From Haladaptatus halobius (GTDB lineage: Archaea; Halobacteriota; Halobacteria; Halobacteriales; Haladaptataceae): 64,000 nucleotides of DNA. How positions within the stretch are numbered: the first letter of the stretch is position 1; each line of letters opens with the position of its first letter. The notes beneath the pieces are model-generated. The model searched no databases. It worked only from the letters and a program-made list of their open reading frames with translations, and was not told the origin of the DNA. This document shows, in pieces, positions 35,754 to 44,410 of the stretch. Both the position numbers and the translations under genes were made by a program. The stretch is taken from positions 434,001 to 498,000 of the forward strand of contig NZ_CP085340.1 of the NCBI RefSeq assembly GCF_020618475.1, written 5' to 3'.

Positions 35754-36254
35754 TTAGATCAAATACGCATTCAGGATTGTCATATTCGTATCCAATCCAT
35801 CAACGGTTTTATTGTGCTGTTCGAGGACCTCCTGGGCGTGTTCTAAATGCTGCTGTGGATCTCTTTCGACGGCGGCTTGTCCGTCATTCTCCAAAACGTC
35901 GAGATTTGATTCGACCGTCTCAAGTGCTGCTGACATTTCATTTGAGAACTCCCACAGGAGTTCATTGTGCGTTGTGAGTTTCTCGACGACTTCTTTTCGG
36001 TGACGCACCGCCTGGTCGGCAGTAAGGAATTCGGTGTAATCGACCAGTTCATCTATGTTCTCTTTCTCTGTTTCGAGCGCATCGCTCAGCTCATCCAATG
36101 CGCCATGTTCACGGGCGAGAATGGTACGGGTCTCGTCGAAGATTTCCAAGTCACCATTCTCAAATGCGCCAAATTCTGTTCTGAAAGTTTCACGGCGTTC
36201 ACTATCGCGCTCGGCAACCCTTTCAGCAGCACTAAGTACGTCCTGGATGTCCAT
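35754..36254 (-). CDS. Coiled-coil protein of unknown function
   Basis: A 166-residue, strongly acidic, almost entirely helical protein with heptad patterns across most of its length (ERVAERDSERRETF, DELSDALETEKENIDELVDY, and EHAQEVLEQHNKTVDGL). It has no membrane segment and no known motif. ATG 36254 is chosen because the shared dyad motif at 36288-36311 lies about 34 bp upstream, like the other starts in the set. The dyad is shared with the divergent gene at 36343, suggesting the two act together. I do not recognise the family. Confidence 0.6.
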   Translation of the reverse strand: MDIQDVLSAAERVAERDSERRETFRTEFGAFENGDLEIFDETRTILAREHGALDELSDALETEKENIDELVDYTEFLTADQAVRHRKEVVEKLTTHNELLWEFSNEMSAALETVESNLDVLENDGQAAVERDPQQHLEHAQEVLEQHNKTVDGLDTNMTILNAYLI

Positions 36255-36287
36255 ATGAATGAGCGAGTGACTAAAGAGGCTTGAACT

Positions 36288-36311
36288 CACCCCCCAGTAT
36301 AGTGGGTGGTG
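36288..36311. promoter_or_regulatory. Shared dyad operator, best-conserved copy, between divergent genes
   Basis: The arms CACC and CCCA mirror TGGG and GGTG around a TATA core; 22 of 24 positions are symmetrical by eye. It lies 34 bp from the minus-strand start (36254) and 32 bp from the plus-strand start (36343). One bound dimer could therefore control both genes. Confidence 0.55.
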
Positions 36312-36342
36312 CGTTTACGGTGCTGAATCCGAGTAAGTCGGT

Positions 36343-37128
36343 ATGCGATACCAGAACCCAGCCTACACTGGTCAGAATCGGTGCTGGCCGTGTGCGGTGC
36401 TAAACATTGGTCTGACTTTCCTCTTTGCTGGTGTACTTGCCGGTATTGGGCGCGCCGATATTGCAATATTTGCTGTCATTATCGGGACGATCGTAATCGG
36501 CGTACGAGGATATCTGGTTCCTGGAACGCCTACACTGACCGGCAAGCTTCCCGAATCAGTTATTAGTACGTTTTGGAAAACTGCTTCCCCATCGGCCCAT
36601 TCAGCAACTGAGGCATTGATCGCCTCCGAAGTGCTCAATGACGATCTTATTCTCGCGAAGGCTTCTGCTGATAGAATCTGTGAGCGCGCTGAGGTTCTGG
36701 TAGCAAACCCGAAGATGCTAGATACGGTGGTACTCGATGTGTTCCCAGACGCCGTTGAGACTACTGTTCGCCGCTCATTGAGTGGCGGAGAAAATTGGTT
36801 TGTTTCCAACGTCGAACAGATGACAACACGTCAATGGGAGGCTAGGCCAATTGCAGCGATCGACGCTGCCAGCGCAGAATATCTCTCCACCATCTTGTCG
36901 GATTGGGAGGTGCGATCGGATCACGACCGGATGATGTTGCTCGCACTTGTACGATATGGATTACCAAGATGCCCATCGTGTAAAACACCGTACACGGAAC
37001 TCGACGCTCAAACCGTCACCTGTTGTGGCGGTCGCTCGCTAGTCGGAAGTCGCCGGTGTGAGAGCTGCGAATACGCGCTCGTTGATTCGAACGATCTTCC
37101 ACTGGACGCGAGGGAAGATGAGGAGTGA
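36343..37128 (+). CDS. Membrane-anchored zinc-ribbon protein of unknown function
   Basis: A 261-residue protein. Two hydrophobic helices lie near residues 19-35 and 38-58 after a short N-terminal segment with CWPC. A long helical soluble domain follows. The C-terminus is a cysteine-rich ribbon with CPSC near residue 207, then CC and CESC near 242. It is divergent from the coiled-coil gene at 35754 and shares its dyad operator, so the two may form a functional pair, perhaps a sensor of the island. I do not recognise the family; membrane topology and metal binding are inferred. Confidence 0.6.
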   Translation: MRYQNPAYTGQNRCWPCAVLNIGLTFLFAGVLAGIGRADIAIFAVIIGTIVIGVRGYLVPGTPTLTGKLPESVISTFWKTASPSAHSATEALIASEVLNDDLILAKASADRICERAEVLVANPKMLDTVVLDVFPDAVETTVRRSLSGGENWFVSNVEQMTTRQWEARPIAAIDAASAEYLSTILSDWEVRSDHDRMMLLALVRYGLPRCPSCKTPYTELDAQTVTCCGGRSLVGSRRCESCEYALVDSNDLPLDAREDEE

Positions 37129-37335
37129 TCAGTATATATACATGAACAACTGTATGTTTTCCTCTTTTATCTTGCAGGAGTCCAATATATGGAGTACGAC
37201 CGCCACATACTCGAAAAGTCAGTTGCTTGAATATCCTGTCGATGGCGGTCTGTTCAAGGCCGGAGGCTATGTCTTCGGAACTATGATCAGTTCCGAACGA
37301 TTTATAGCGTCAATTGAGATGCATGAGGTAACGCG

Positions 37336-37692
37336 ATGAACGACGATCTCGACAACAGGAACGAAACAAAGTACCAAGGGTGGTCTCTCCCTGAATCCTT
37401 GATCAAAGAGAACGACTCTGACGGCAATATTAACGATCAGACAGAGTTCAACGGTAATGACAACGATTTGGGTCCGCCACCAACAATGCGGGAACCGCTT
37501 TTACGTGATCGGATCCGAGAGAGACTCGGTGTTACCCCTCGGCAGTGGTATATAATCGAGACGCTTCTAATCGCGCTACCCTATCCCTTCTTTATCGCTG
37601 TGTACGTTTCTTTATCAGTCAATGAAACGCTTTTTCTCGGCATAACACTGGTGTACTCACTCTTCGCAATGTACGTTGGTTTCATTTCTTAA
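37336..37692 (+). CDS. Small membrane protein with acidic tail
   Basis: A 118-residue protein with a hydrophilic, Asn/Asp-rich N-terminal half (to about residue 70), RERLGVTPRQWYIIETLLIA, and two predicted membrane helices (about residues 75-95 and 98-117). It has no known motif. It stands 208 bp after the zinc-ribbon gene on the same strand and before the second D-aminoacylase. The start ATG 37336 is the only reasonable one. Its function is unknown. Confidence 0.55.
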   Translation: MNDDLDNRNETKYQGWSLPESLIKENDSDGNINDQTEFNGNDNDLGPPPTMREPLLRDRIRERLGVTPRQWYIIETLLIALPYPFFIAVYVSLSVNETLFLGITLVYSLFAMYVGFIS

Positions 37693-37797
37693 GACGGCTG
37701 CAGGCACAAATCCTTCCTGGGATTCCCATCCAATACCATTCTGCACGTAGGGATCTTGTTGTTTCTTCCAAGAATATTTCTATCACGGTTGATCGGA

Positions 37798-37819
37798 GTA
37801 CCCCCTTCCTTATGCGGTA
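37798..37819. promoter_or_regulatory. Shared dyad-like motif, D-aminoacylase 2
   Basis: TACCCCC, then TTCCTTATG and CGGTAG, about 36-57 bp before the ATG at 37855. It matches the shared motif in its left arm and spacing; the right arm is GGTAG instead of GGTGG. Confidence 0.4.
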
Positions 37820-37854
37820 GCATACTTTAGAAGGAGGTTATCGACTATTAATCG

Positions 37855-39450
37855 ATGAGCTACGACGTAGTGTTCCAAAACGCACGGATTGTTGACGGTA
37901 CCGGGTCACCGTGGTATCGAGGTGATGTCGCAGTAACAGACGGTCGAGTCGCGGCTGTTGGTTGGGTACATGACAATGCGGATACGGTGATTGACCTCAA
38001 AGCGAATGTGATCGCCCCGGGATTCATCGACATTCACACGCATTCCGATTTTACGCTTCCAGCCAATCGTACTGCCCACAGTAAAGTCAGGCAAGGGGTC
38101 ACTCTCGAGATTGTCGGAAACTGTGGGACGAGTGCTGCCCCGTGATACGGCGCTGCTAACCGAGCTGTCGATGAGTGGTTCGCAAGCAACGGTCTCGCCG
38201 ACGAAGTTAACGCTAGTGAGTGGGAATCAATGGCCGGATATCTTGAGTACCTTGAACGAGATGGACTTTCACTCTCCGTTGGCTCACTGGTCGGTCACGG
38301 CAATGTCCGCGCCGCTGTGATTGGGTACGAAGATCGCGCGCCTACGTCGAGTGAACTTGACGAAATGCGAGATCTTGTCGCCCAGGCCATGGAAGAGGGT
38401 GCCGTCGGTCTTTCGACTGGACTCTTTTACTCACCAGGTTGCTACGCCAATACTGACGAAGTCGTCGCACTTGCTGAGGTAGCAGCCGAGCACGGAGGTA
38501 TCTACGCCACTCACATGCGCTCGGAGAGTAATGATCTCATCGGAAGCGTCGAGGAAACACTTGAGGTCGGTCGTCGCGCTGATGTCCCGGTACAAGTCTC
38601 TCACCACAAAGCCATCGGTCCTGACAATTGGGGGAAGGTCCGCTATACGCTCCGCCGGATGGAATATGCCCGCCAACGCGATGGTGTGGAGGTGCAGTGC
38701 GATCAATACCCCTACGTCGCATCGTCAACCAGTCTCGGTGCGCTCTTGCCCAACTGGGCGCATGACGGGGGCGACTCTGCACTCCACCAACGCCTTCGCG
38801 ATCCGGCGGTTCGTAGTCAAATCCGAGAGGAGCTTGCCTCTGACAGAGCGAGCGACTGGGACGGGATCCTCGTGACGAACGTCCAGAACCCGGATTTAAA
38901 GGAATACCAGGGAAAGACAATTGCTGAGCTCGCCGATCGAGATAATGAGCGTCGAGATCCTGCAGAGATCTTACTCGACATCGTCCTAGAGGACGAAAAT
39001 CGGACAATGCACGTTAACTTCGGAATGGACGAGGATGACGTTGAAACCGTCATGCGTCACGACCTCACTATGATCGGCAGTGATGGGTCATCGCTTTGTC
39101 CATGTGGGCCATTGGGCGAAGGCGTCCCTCATCCCCGAAATTATGGCACTTTCCCACGCGTTCTTGGAACATACGTCCGTGAACGAGAAGTTGTTTCCCT
39201 GGAGCGAGCGATCCACAAAATGACGGGGATGCCTGCCGCTCGATTAGGACTTGACGATCGAGGGATACTCAAGGAAGGGGCACGAGCTGATCTTACTGTT
39301 TTTGATCCCGAGACGATCCAACAGACGGGCAACTTCCTTGATCCGGCTAACTACCCTGCTGGCATCGAACATGTGCTCGTCAATGGGACGTTTGTGGTCG
39401 AAGACGGTGAACACACTGAGACCAGACCAGGGGAGGTGATTCGCACGTGA
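37855..39450 (+). pseudogene. N-acyl-D-amino-acid deacylase interrupted by one in-frame TGA
   Basis: One frame runs from 37855 to 39450 (531 codons) with a single TGA at 38143-38145, after GNCGTSAAP. Reading continues YGAANRAVDEW without any frame change. Both sides are well conserved: FIDIHTHSDF, GNCG with the metal-ligand cysteine, LVGHGNVRA, HMRSESN, VSHHKAIG, and IGSDGSSLCP with HPRNYGTFPR. A D-aminoacylase of full length would result from readthrough or from reverting one base (CGA or TGG to TGA). A restart at ATG 38230 would lack the HxH metal ligands. The downstream genes are intact and overlap its end (GTGA). It is either a recent nonsense mutation or a sequence error. Confidence 0.75.
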
Positions 39451-40583
39451 CAAATCGTGTTACAACGGTCGAAGCTATCCCCGTCTCTGTTCCAACTGAA
39501 ACGCCATACGAGACAAGTCTCTCAGTGACGACCGGTGGCCAAGGACCCCACGATCACGTCCTCGTGAGGGTGGTAACTGATACAGGCGTTGTCGGTCTCG
39601 GTGAAGTGGCACCGTTAGCAACATGGCCACACGGACTAACGCGCACTGCTGTTGTCGATCTGATCCAGGAGAAGATTGCTCCTCTCGTCGAAAATGAGCC
39701 TATTCATCGTATCCGAAACTTCGTGGATCGAGCTGAACGAGCTCTCTCGGGTGAACCCTTCCCTTTGTATGGGGTTGATATGGCATTACATGACGCACTG
39801 GGTAAGATTCGCAATTTGCCAGTGTACGACCTCTTAGGAGGGGCTCCCGACAACGACCCATCAATCGATCTCCACTACTCAATCGGCATTAAAACGCCCG
39901 ACAAAGTACGTAAAGAAGTTCGTGACGCGCGTGAGGCAGGATATACCGCTTTCAAAGTGAAAGTTGGAGGGCCAGACTTCGACGCGGAGCAAGAGACAAT
40001 CGCGACCATCGCGGAGTCGATTCCAGATGCGCGAATTCGTATTGACGCTAACCAAGGTTGGTCAGTTGCTGAGGCCGTAAACCGTGTTCGTGCACTCGAT
40101 GAGGTAGCTGATGGGTTAACACTGATAGAGCAACCTGTTCCGTTCGACGATATCGAGGGGTTGAAACGGGTACGTCAGGCGACCGATGTTCCAGTCTTGG
40201 CTGACGAGTCATGTTTCTCACCAGCTGACGCTGCAACCCTCGCTCGCCAGGGTGTATGTGACATCATCAATATCAAGCTCGCAAAGACAGGGGGTCTAGT
40301 TAGAGCATGTGACGTCGCCGTCGTCGCCGACGCACACGGTCTCCCCTGTTTCATGGGCAGTATGCTCGAACTGGGCGTCGGTGCCGCGGCCAATGCTCAC
40401 TTCGCCGCCACTTCACCCGCGATAATCTACCCAACTGGAATATTGAATATTCACGCCGTCAATTCGCTCATCGAAGAACGGGGACGGTGGACACCAGATG
40501 GAGATACGTTCACCGTTCCAGATACTCCTGGATTAGGAGTTACATTGAACGAGGATGCGCTCAATCGCTACCGCGTAGATTAG
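39447..40583 (+). CDS. Enolase-superfamily (mandelate racemase/muconate lactonizing) epimerase
   Basis: A 378-residue enolase-superfamily enzyme. The catalytic pattern is complete: KVK in AFKVKVGG near residue 170, the metal ligands in RIDANQGW near 198, LIEQPVPFDD near 227 and LADESC near 252, and the second lysine in NIKLAKTGG near 276. Members abstract the alpha proton of a carboxylate, giving racemases, epimerases or lactonizing enzymes. Here an N-acyl-amino-acid racemase or dipeptide epimerase role fits, because the preceding gene is a D-aminoacylase. It starts with GTG overlapping the previous stop (GTGA). The exact substrate is unknown. Confidence 0.87.
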   Translation: MTNRVTTVEAIPVSVPTETPYETSLSVTTGGQGPHDHVLVRVVTDTGVVGLGEVAPLATWPHGLTRTAVVDLIQEKIAPLVENEPIHRIRNFVDRAERALSGEPFPLYGVDMALHDALGKIRNLPVYDLLGGAPDNDPSIDLHYSIGIKTPDKVRKEVRDAREAGYTAFKVKVGGPDFDAEQETIATIAESIPDARIRIDANQGWSVAEAVNRVRALDEVADGLTLIEQPVPFDDIEGLKRVRQATDVPVLADESCFSPADAATLARQGVCDIINIKLAKTGGLVRACDVAVVADAHGLPCFMGSMLELGVGAAANAHFAATSPAIIYPTGILNIHAVNSLIEERGRWTPDGDTFTVPDTPGLGVTLNEDALNRYRVD

Positions 40584-40642
40584 TTAATAACTCAGGATTT
40601 ATTATTTATCGAGAGTACACGTTTTGAGTGCCTGGGTTTTTC

Positions 40643-40664
40643 CTCCCCTCTATATGAGGTGGTG
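40643..40664. promoter_or_regulatory. Shared dyad operator/promoter motif, dgcN-dgcA
   Basis: CTCCCC, then TCTATATGA and GGTGGTG, about 37-58 bp before the ATG at 40701. It is nearly identical to the dpp copy, with CCTC/GAGG arms around TATAT. Confidence 0.55.
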
Positions 40665-40700
40665 TTATTTTAGGTAGATATTACTGATAAAGGGATACAT

Positions 40701-41756
40701 ATGAATTTGCGAGAATCGTTTGACGTTCCTGTTCCAACGATTATCCTTGCGGAGGGTGAATTCGGCAAGCTAGGTGGCAAAACTGCCAACGGAGTCTTGA
40801 TGCACAGCGAAGTATTCGACGCTAAAGCAATCGTTGACTCTGAAACCGCTGGACAAAGTCCGAGCACCGTCCTCGGGAACCCCAACACTCCCGATATTCC
40901 CATTGTAGAATCTGTCATCGACGCCCTTGACGTCGTACCAGAGGTAGAAGCGCTTGTCATCGGGGTTGCTCCTGCCGGTGGGAGGCTCCCCGAGACTTGG
41001 ATTGACGATATCGAGAATGCCATCACGGCCGGTTGTGATGTGGTTTCTGGGCTCCATGTGTTCCTCAGCGACGACAATCACTGGGCCTCGCTGGCCGATA
41101 AACATGGTGTTCGGATCTTCGATGTCCGCAAACCACCCGTAAGCAATAACCTCCGAGTCGGTGACGGATCGGTGGATAAGATCGATGCCACAGTCGTCCT
41201 CACGCTTGGAACGGATTGTGCCGTCGGTAAACGGACAACGACGTTTGAGCTCTATAAGGCTGCCCGTGAAGCGGGTCGAAACCCCGGATGGATTGCCACC
41301 GGCCAGACTGGAATCATGGTTGGAGCACATCAGGGCGTCGTAGTTGATCGCGTTCCGGCAGACTTCACCGCCGGTATCGTAGAAGATATGGTGACAACAG
41401 TCGCCCAAGACCATGATCTCATTTTCGTCGAAGGACAGGCGTCTCTCACCCATCGCGCGTATTCGAGTGTGACACTCGGTGTTCTGCATGGGTCGTGGCC
41501 AGATGCGGTTGTACTTGCCGATGACCCCAACCGCACACAGCGGACTCATTTCGACCGCTACTCCATAGATGGTGTCGAGAAGGAGAAACAGCTCATCGAG
41601 ACGCTATCGGATGCGACGGTCGCTGCTATTTCGACGTGGGGGACTCCTGACGTCGAACGAGCGCGCTATGGTTTACCTGCTGTCAACGTTTACGAGGAAG
41701 ACGGACCGGCTGAACTGCTCGACGCTGTAGAAACAGCTCTCGGGGTGCACGCATGA
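40701..41756 (+). CDS. dgcN: DUF1611 P-loop protein, D-glutamate N-acetyltransferase (DgcN) type
   Basis: A 351-residue DUF1611 protein with a Rossmann-like N-terminal half (LVIGVAPAGGRLPETW near residue 95). A P-loop GTDCAVGKRTTT lies near 173, then TGQTGIMVG near 200 and VEGQASLTHRAYS near 250. Proteins of this family paired with a DgcA-type racemase acetylate D-glutamate to N-acetyl-D-glutamate, in a catabolic route described for marine Proteobacteria and halophilic archaea. The next gene overlaps it by 4 bp (ATGA) and is that racemase. The assignment rests mainly on this pairing. Confidence 0.82.
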   Translation: MNLRESFDVPVPTIILAEGEFGKLGGKTANGVLMHSEVFDAKAIVDSETAGQSPSTVLGNPNTPDIPIVESVIDALDVVPEVEALVIGVAPAGGRLPETWIDDIENAITAGCDVVSGLHVFLSDDNHWASLADKHGVRIFDVRKPPVSNNLRVGDGSVDKIDATVVLTLGTDCAVGKRTTTFELYKAAREAGRNPGWIATGQTGIMVGAHQGVVVDRVPADFTAGIVEDMVTTVAQDHDLIFVEGQASLTHRAYSSVTLGVLHGSWPDAVVLADDPNRTQRTHFDRYSIDGVEKEKQLIETLSDATVAAISTWGTPDVERARYGLPAVNVYEEDGPAELLDAVETALGVHA

Positions 41757-42808
41757 GCGAGATCATAGCGCTGACAGCCGATGCCCTCGATCTCCCACTT
41801 GCTGAACCGTTCGAGATTTCGCTCGGTACACAGCACGAAGCATCTAACGTGCTTGTTACGGTAGAGACGGCTGCCGGAGTTACAGGCTACGGTGAAGGCT
41901 CGCCACTACCGCCTGTTACTGGTGAAACTCAAGCTGTCACTCTCAAAGCGGCACAAGCAATGGCGGAGCTTGTTGAAGGCCGCTTCACAGATGACTATCG
42001 TCTCATCATTCAAGAGATTCACCAAACATTTCCGAATACACCTTCAGCGAAGTTCGCCGTCGAAACAGCAATTCTCGATGCATACTGCCGGGAACAAGAT
42101 ATCTCACTCGCAGAATTGTTCGGAAGTAGGCCACGGTCAGTTGAAACCGACATGACAATTCCGATTCTTTCTCAGGCTGAGGCTGCCACACGCGCTCAGC
42201 AAGCCACCGAGGCGGATTATAACCATCTCAAGATTAAGACTGGCAATGATGTGAGAGAAGACATCGAGCGTGTCGTTGCCATTCGCGAGGTAGCTCCGGA
42301 CGCCTCGCTCAAGGTTGATGCCAATCAAGGTTGGACACCTAAAGAAACAGCTTGGTTTGCAGATCGTGTAGCTGATCGGGGCATTCACCTCGACCTTATC
42401 GAACAACCAGTTCAGGCAACGGACGTCGCTGGCTTGGCTGACGCTCGGGGACGGGTTGCCGTACCAATCGCTGCAGACGAGACGGTATTCACACCACAGG
42501 ATGCCATTCGAGTCGTCACCGAGAACGCTGCCGATATTATCAACGTGAAGCTTGGAAAGTCAGGGCCTCTCGCTACTGCTGATATCGTCGCTATTGCTCA
42601 GGGTGCTGATCTTGATTTGATGATCGGATGTATGCTCGAAAGTGCTATTGGAATCCACACGAGTGCACATATAGTCGCCGGCACGGGTGCGTTCTCGTAT
42701 GTTGATCTCGATGGGAATCGCCTTCTTGCAGACGACGTCATCCAGATGAGTGACGGACCAATTCATGATATCGCTGGTCCAGGACATGGCGTAACACCAG
42801 AGCTGTAA
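41753..42808 (+). CDS. dgcA: Enolase-superfamily N-acetyl-D-glutamate racemase (DgcA) type
   Basis: A 351-residue dipeptide-epimerase-like enolase-superfamily protein. It has KIK in HLKIKTG near residue 161, KVDANQGW near 185, LIEQPVQ near 215, AADETVF near 240 and VKLGKSG near 265. It is coupled to dgcN by a 4-bp overlap. In the known pathway it converts N-acetyl-D-glutamate to N-acetyl-L-glutamate, which is then deacetylated or used for arginine synthesis. A generic L-Ala-D/L-Glu epimerase is the alternative. It is only distantly related to the epimerase at 39447. Confidence 0.84.
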   Translation: MSEIIALTADALDLPLAEPFEISLGTQHEASNVLVTVETAAGVTGYGEGSPLPPVTGETQAVTLKAAQAMAELVEGRFTDDYRLIIQEIHQTFPNTPSAKFAVETAILDAYCREQDISLAELFGSRPRSVETDMTIPILSQAEAATRAQQATEADYNHLKIKTGNDVREDIERVVAIREVAPDASLKVDANQGWTPKETAWFADRVADRGIHLDLIEQPVQATDVAGLADARGRVAVPIAADETVFTPQDAIRVVTENAADIINVKLGKSGPLATADIVAIAQGADLDLMIGCMLESAIGIHTSAHIVAGTGAFSYVDLDGNRLLADDVIQMSDGPIHDIAGPGHGVTPEL

Positions 42809-42849
42809 AGGTATTGTCTGCCATCACGTGGTTGATGGTGTTATGACTG

Positions 42850-43106
42850 GGACAGGTGATAGTACCGAGAGTCCCTTATTCGATCCTCGAAGAGAAGTTG
42901 ATACAGACTCTGTATATGGTCCGTGGGGTATTTTTCACGGATTCATGAACGATATTAAGGATCGAATCGACTATATCTTCACGCTTGACACTGCCACCGT
43001 TGATTGGTATCGAACGTTCGACGTGCAGGAAGGAAACTATCGATCTGATCATTTACCTGTTGTCACAGAGTTTGAATATAGTTCCCGTTATCGGCATCAA
43101 GAGTAG
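42850..43106 (+). pseudogene. Endonuclease/exonuclease/phosphatase family, C-terminal fragment
   Basis: Only the end of an EEP-superfamily protein remains: FHGFMNDIKDRIDYIFTL and GNYRSDHLPVVTEFEY, which carries the DH catalytic pair in SDHLPV. The N-terminal catalytic Glu and the sandwich core are missing. It follows dgcA by about 40 bp and marks the edge of the island. Confidence 0.65.
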
Positions 43107-43112
43107 AGCCAC

Positions 43113-43131
43113 TAGCACTATTGTAGTGCTA
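43113..43131. terminator. Short hairpin after the EEP fragment
   Basis: A perfect stem TAGCACTA/TAGTGCTA with loop TTG is followed by a T-rich stretch (TGCTTTCTTAG). It may stop transcription from the island or mark an old insertion end. Confidence 0.35.
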
Positions 43132-43535
43132 TGCTTTCTTAGATTGCAGATTTGTCTCTCATTCCTGAATCTCCGTTTCCGTGCTTGTTCTCGGCTTTTC
43201 TGTTGATACTCTCGTTTGATTGGTCGCACCTGTTGTGACCGGCACCACGAATGAAACCACGATCTTACCGTAAGATACCACGACACTACTAATGAAACAA
43301 AAGGTGGTTCTTTTTTAGTTGTGACTGAGACAGCGTGCGTCAGGAACATGGGGAACGCAGTTCAGTCGCAACCAAACCGCGGTTTCCCATCACGTCCATC
43401 CAAACCAGCGAATATCGAGACGTTCTCACACCGTGGATCCTTCACCCTTAGTCACAACGGGTGGACACCACCAGTGAGTGCTTTTTCACAGACGATACCG
43501 TCCACATAGTCTTGAGACCAGTGTCGCTTATGCTG
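43132..43535. other. Gap without recognisable gene
   Basis: About 400 bp separate the EEP fragment and the DUF1697 gene. I see short open frames but none with protein-like composition, and no repeat other than the hairpin at its left edge. Confidence 0.4.
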
Positions 43536-44066
43536 TTAGTCTTGGAGTTCCAAGACCGCCGTTACCACGTTCCAGTTCCGACGCGTAGCTGCCATTCCTA
43601 ACTTCTGACCCGTGTCGGTGAACCGGCCGTCTCCCAATTTCGCCTTGTTAAGCTGGCTATAGACATTGCGACCGCGGATTTCGAATGATTCCGCTTCGCT
43701 CTGGGCACCTAGTAGTTTCTCGTGCTGTTTGTCTGTCGGTTCCTCGTTCAGGAACGTGACATAGCGTTTGATGGAATCGTTATCGGGCTCATCGAACGGC
43801 TGATTGTCAACAACATCCGCGAGCTCAGCAGATGTCCTGACCATGGCGGCGATATCATAGCCGAACGTATCGGCAATGGCATCTGAGACGTTGGAGCGGA
43901 TCGTCTCTTCGTTAACACCCGTCTCGAATACGACATTTCCACTTTGAATGTACGTCTGGACGTTTTCGTAGTTGAGCGACTCGAACAGTGCCCGTAGATC
44001 AGTCATCTTCATGCGGTTATGAGCGCCGACATTGATGCCGCGAAGGAAGACTATGTACGTCGTCAT
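43536..44066 (-). CDS. DUF1697 family protein
   Basis: A 176-residue protein starting MTTYIVFLRGINVGAHNRMK and continuing LNYENVQTYIQSGNVVFET, the hallmark of DUF1697. The C-terminus with SQLNKAKLGD and GMAATRRNWNVV is complete. The family has a two-domain ferredoxin-like fold and no established function. It lies between the D-amino-acid island and element C with its start 119 bp from the left palindrome. It appears intact. Confidence 0.88.
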   Translation of the reverse strand: MTTYIVFLRGINVGAHNRMKMTDLRALFESLNYENVQTYIQSGNVVFETGVNEETIRSNVSDAIADTFGYDIAAMVRTSAELADVVDNQPFDEPDNDSIKRYVTFLNEEPTDKQHEKLLGAQSEAESFEIRGRNVYSQLNKAKLGDGRFTDTGQKLGMAATRRNWNVVTAVLELQD

Positions 44067-44184
44067 GGGGTGATTCCTCAGGATAAATCGGTACGCTTAG
44101 GTGATAATTGTATGGCTGAACGATTCAGGCACCGTCGGTCCGGGACACCTGAGAATCCTATGTACTCTCATGGACAGCCACTAA

Positions 44185-44410
44185 CGTTACACTGTCGTAA
44201 CGCATGCCGAGCAGCCTGTGTAACGCACAACGAGTCCTTCTTTCGCCTCGCGAACGCGAGGAGAAAAGAAGGATTCGTTACACCCCACAGTAGTCGACCG
44301 ATAATTACGCATTAGAACGGACGCAATTTGCGTCCGTTCCTCATCTCCGCGATTGCTGTGGGGGTGGTGGTGTTACGCCCGTCTGTGGGGGGCGTTACGA
44401 CAGCGTAACG
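44185..44410. repeat. Element C structured segment between inverted palindromes
   Basis: The left end is CGTTACACTGTCGTAACGC (44185-44203). The right end is GCGTTACGACAGCGTAACG (44392-44410), an 18-of-19 inverted copy; each is itself a palindrome. Inside are hairpin A (44229-44279, long arms AACGA..TCCTTCTTT, apex CCTCGCGAACGCGAGG), stem B (CACCCCACAG at 44281-44290 with CTGTGGGGGTG at 44356-44366) enclosing a perfect hairpin at 44315-44339, and hairpin C (ACGCCC/GGGCGT, 44375-44395). Order and shape match elements A and B while the sequences differ. The right palindrome covers the stop codon of the coiled-coil gene. Confidence 0.78.

Noticed and set aside
40770..41549. 259-codon minus-strand open frame inside dgcN
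   Set aside because: Antisense shadow of a well-conserved gene.
43113..43131. Hairpin as an end of element C
   Set aside because: Its sequence differs from the element palindromes and lies beyond the DUF1697 gene; kept only as a possible terminator.
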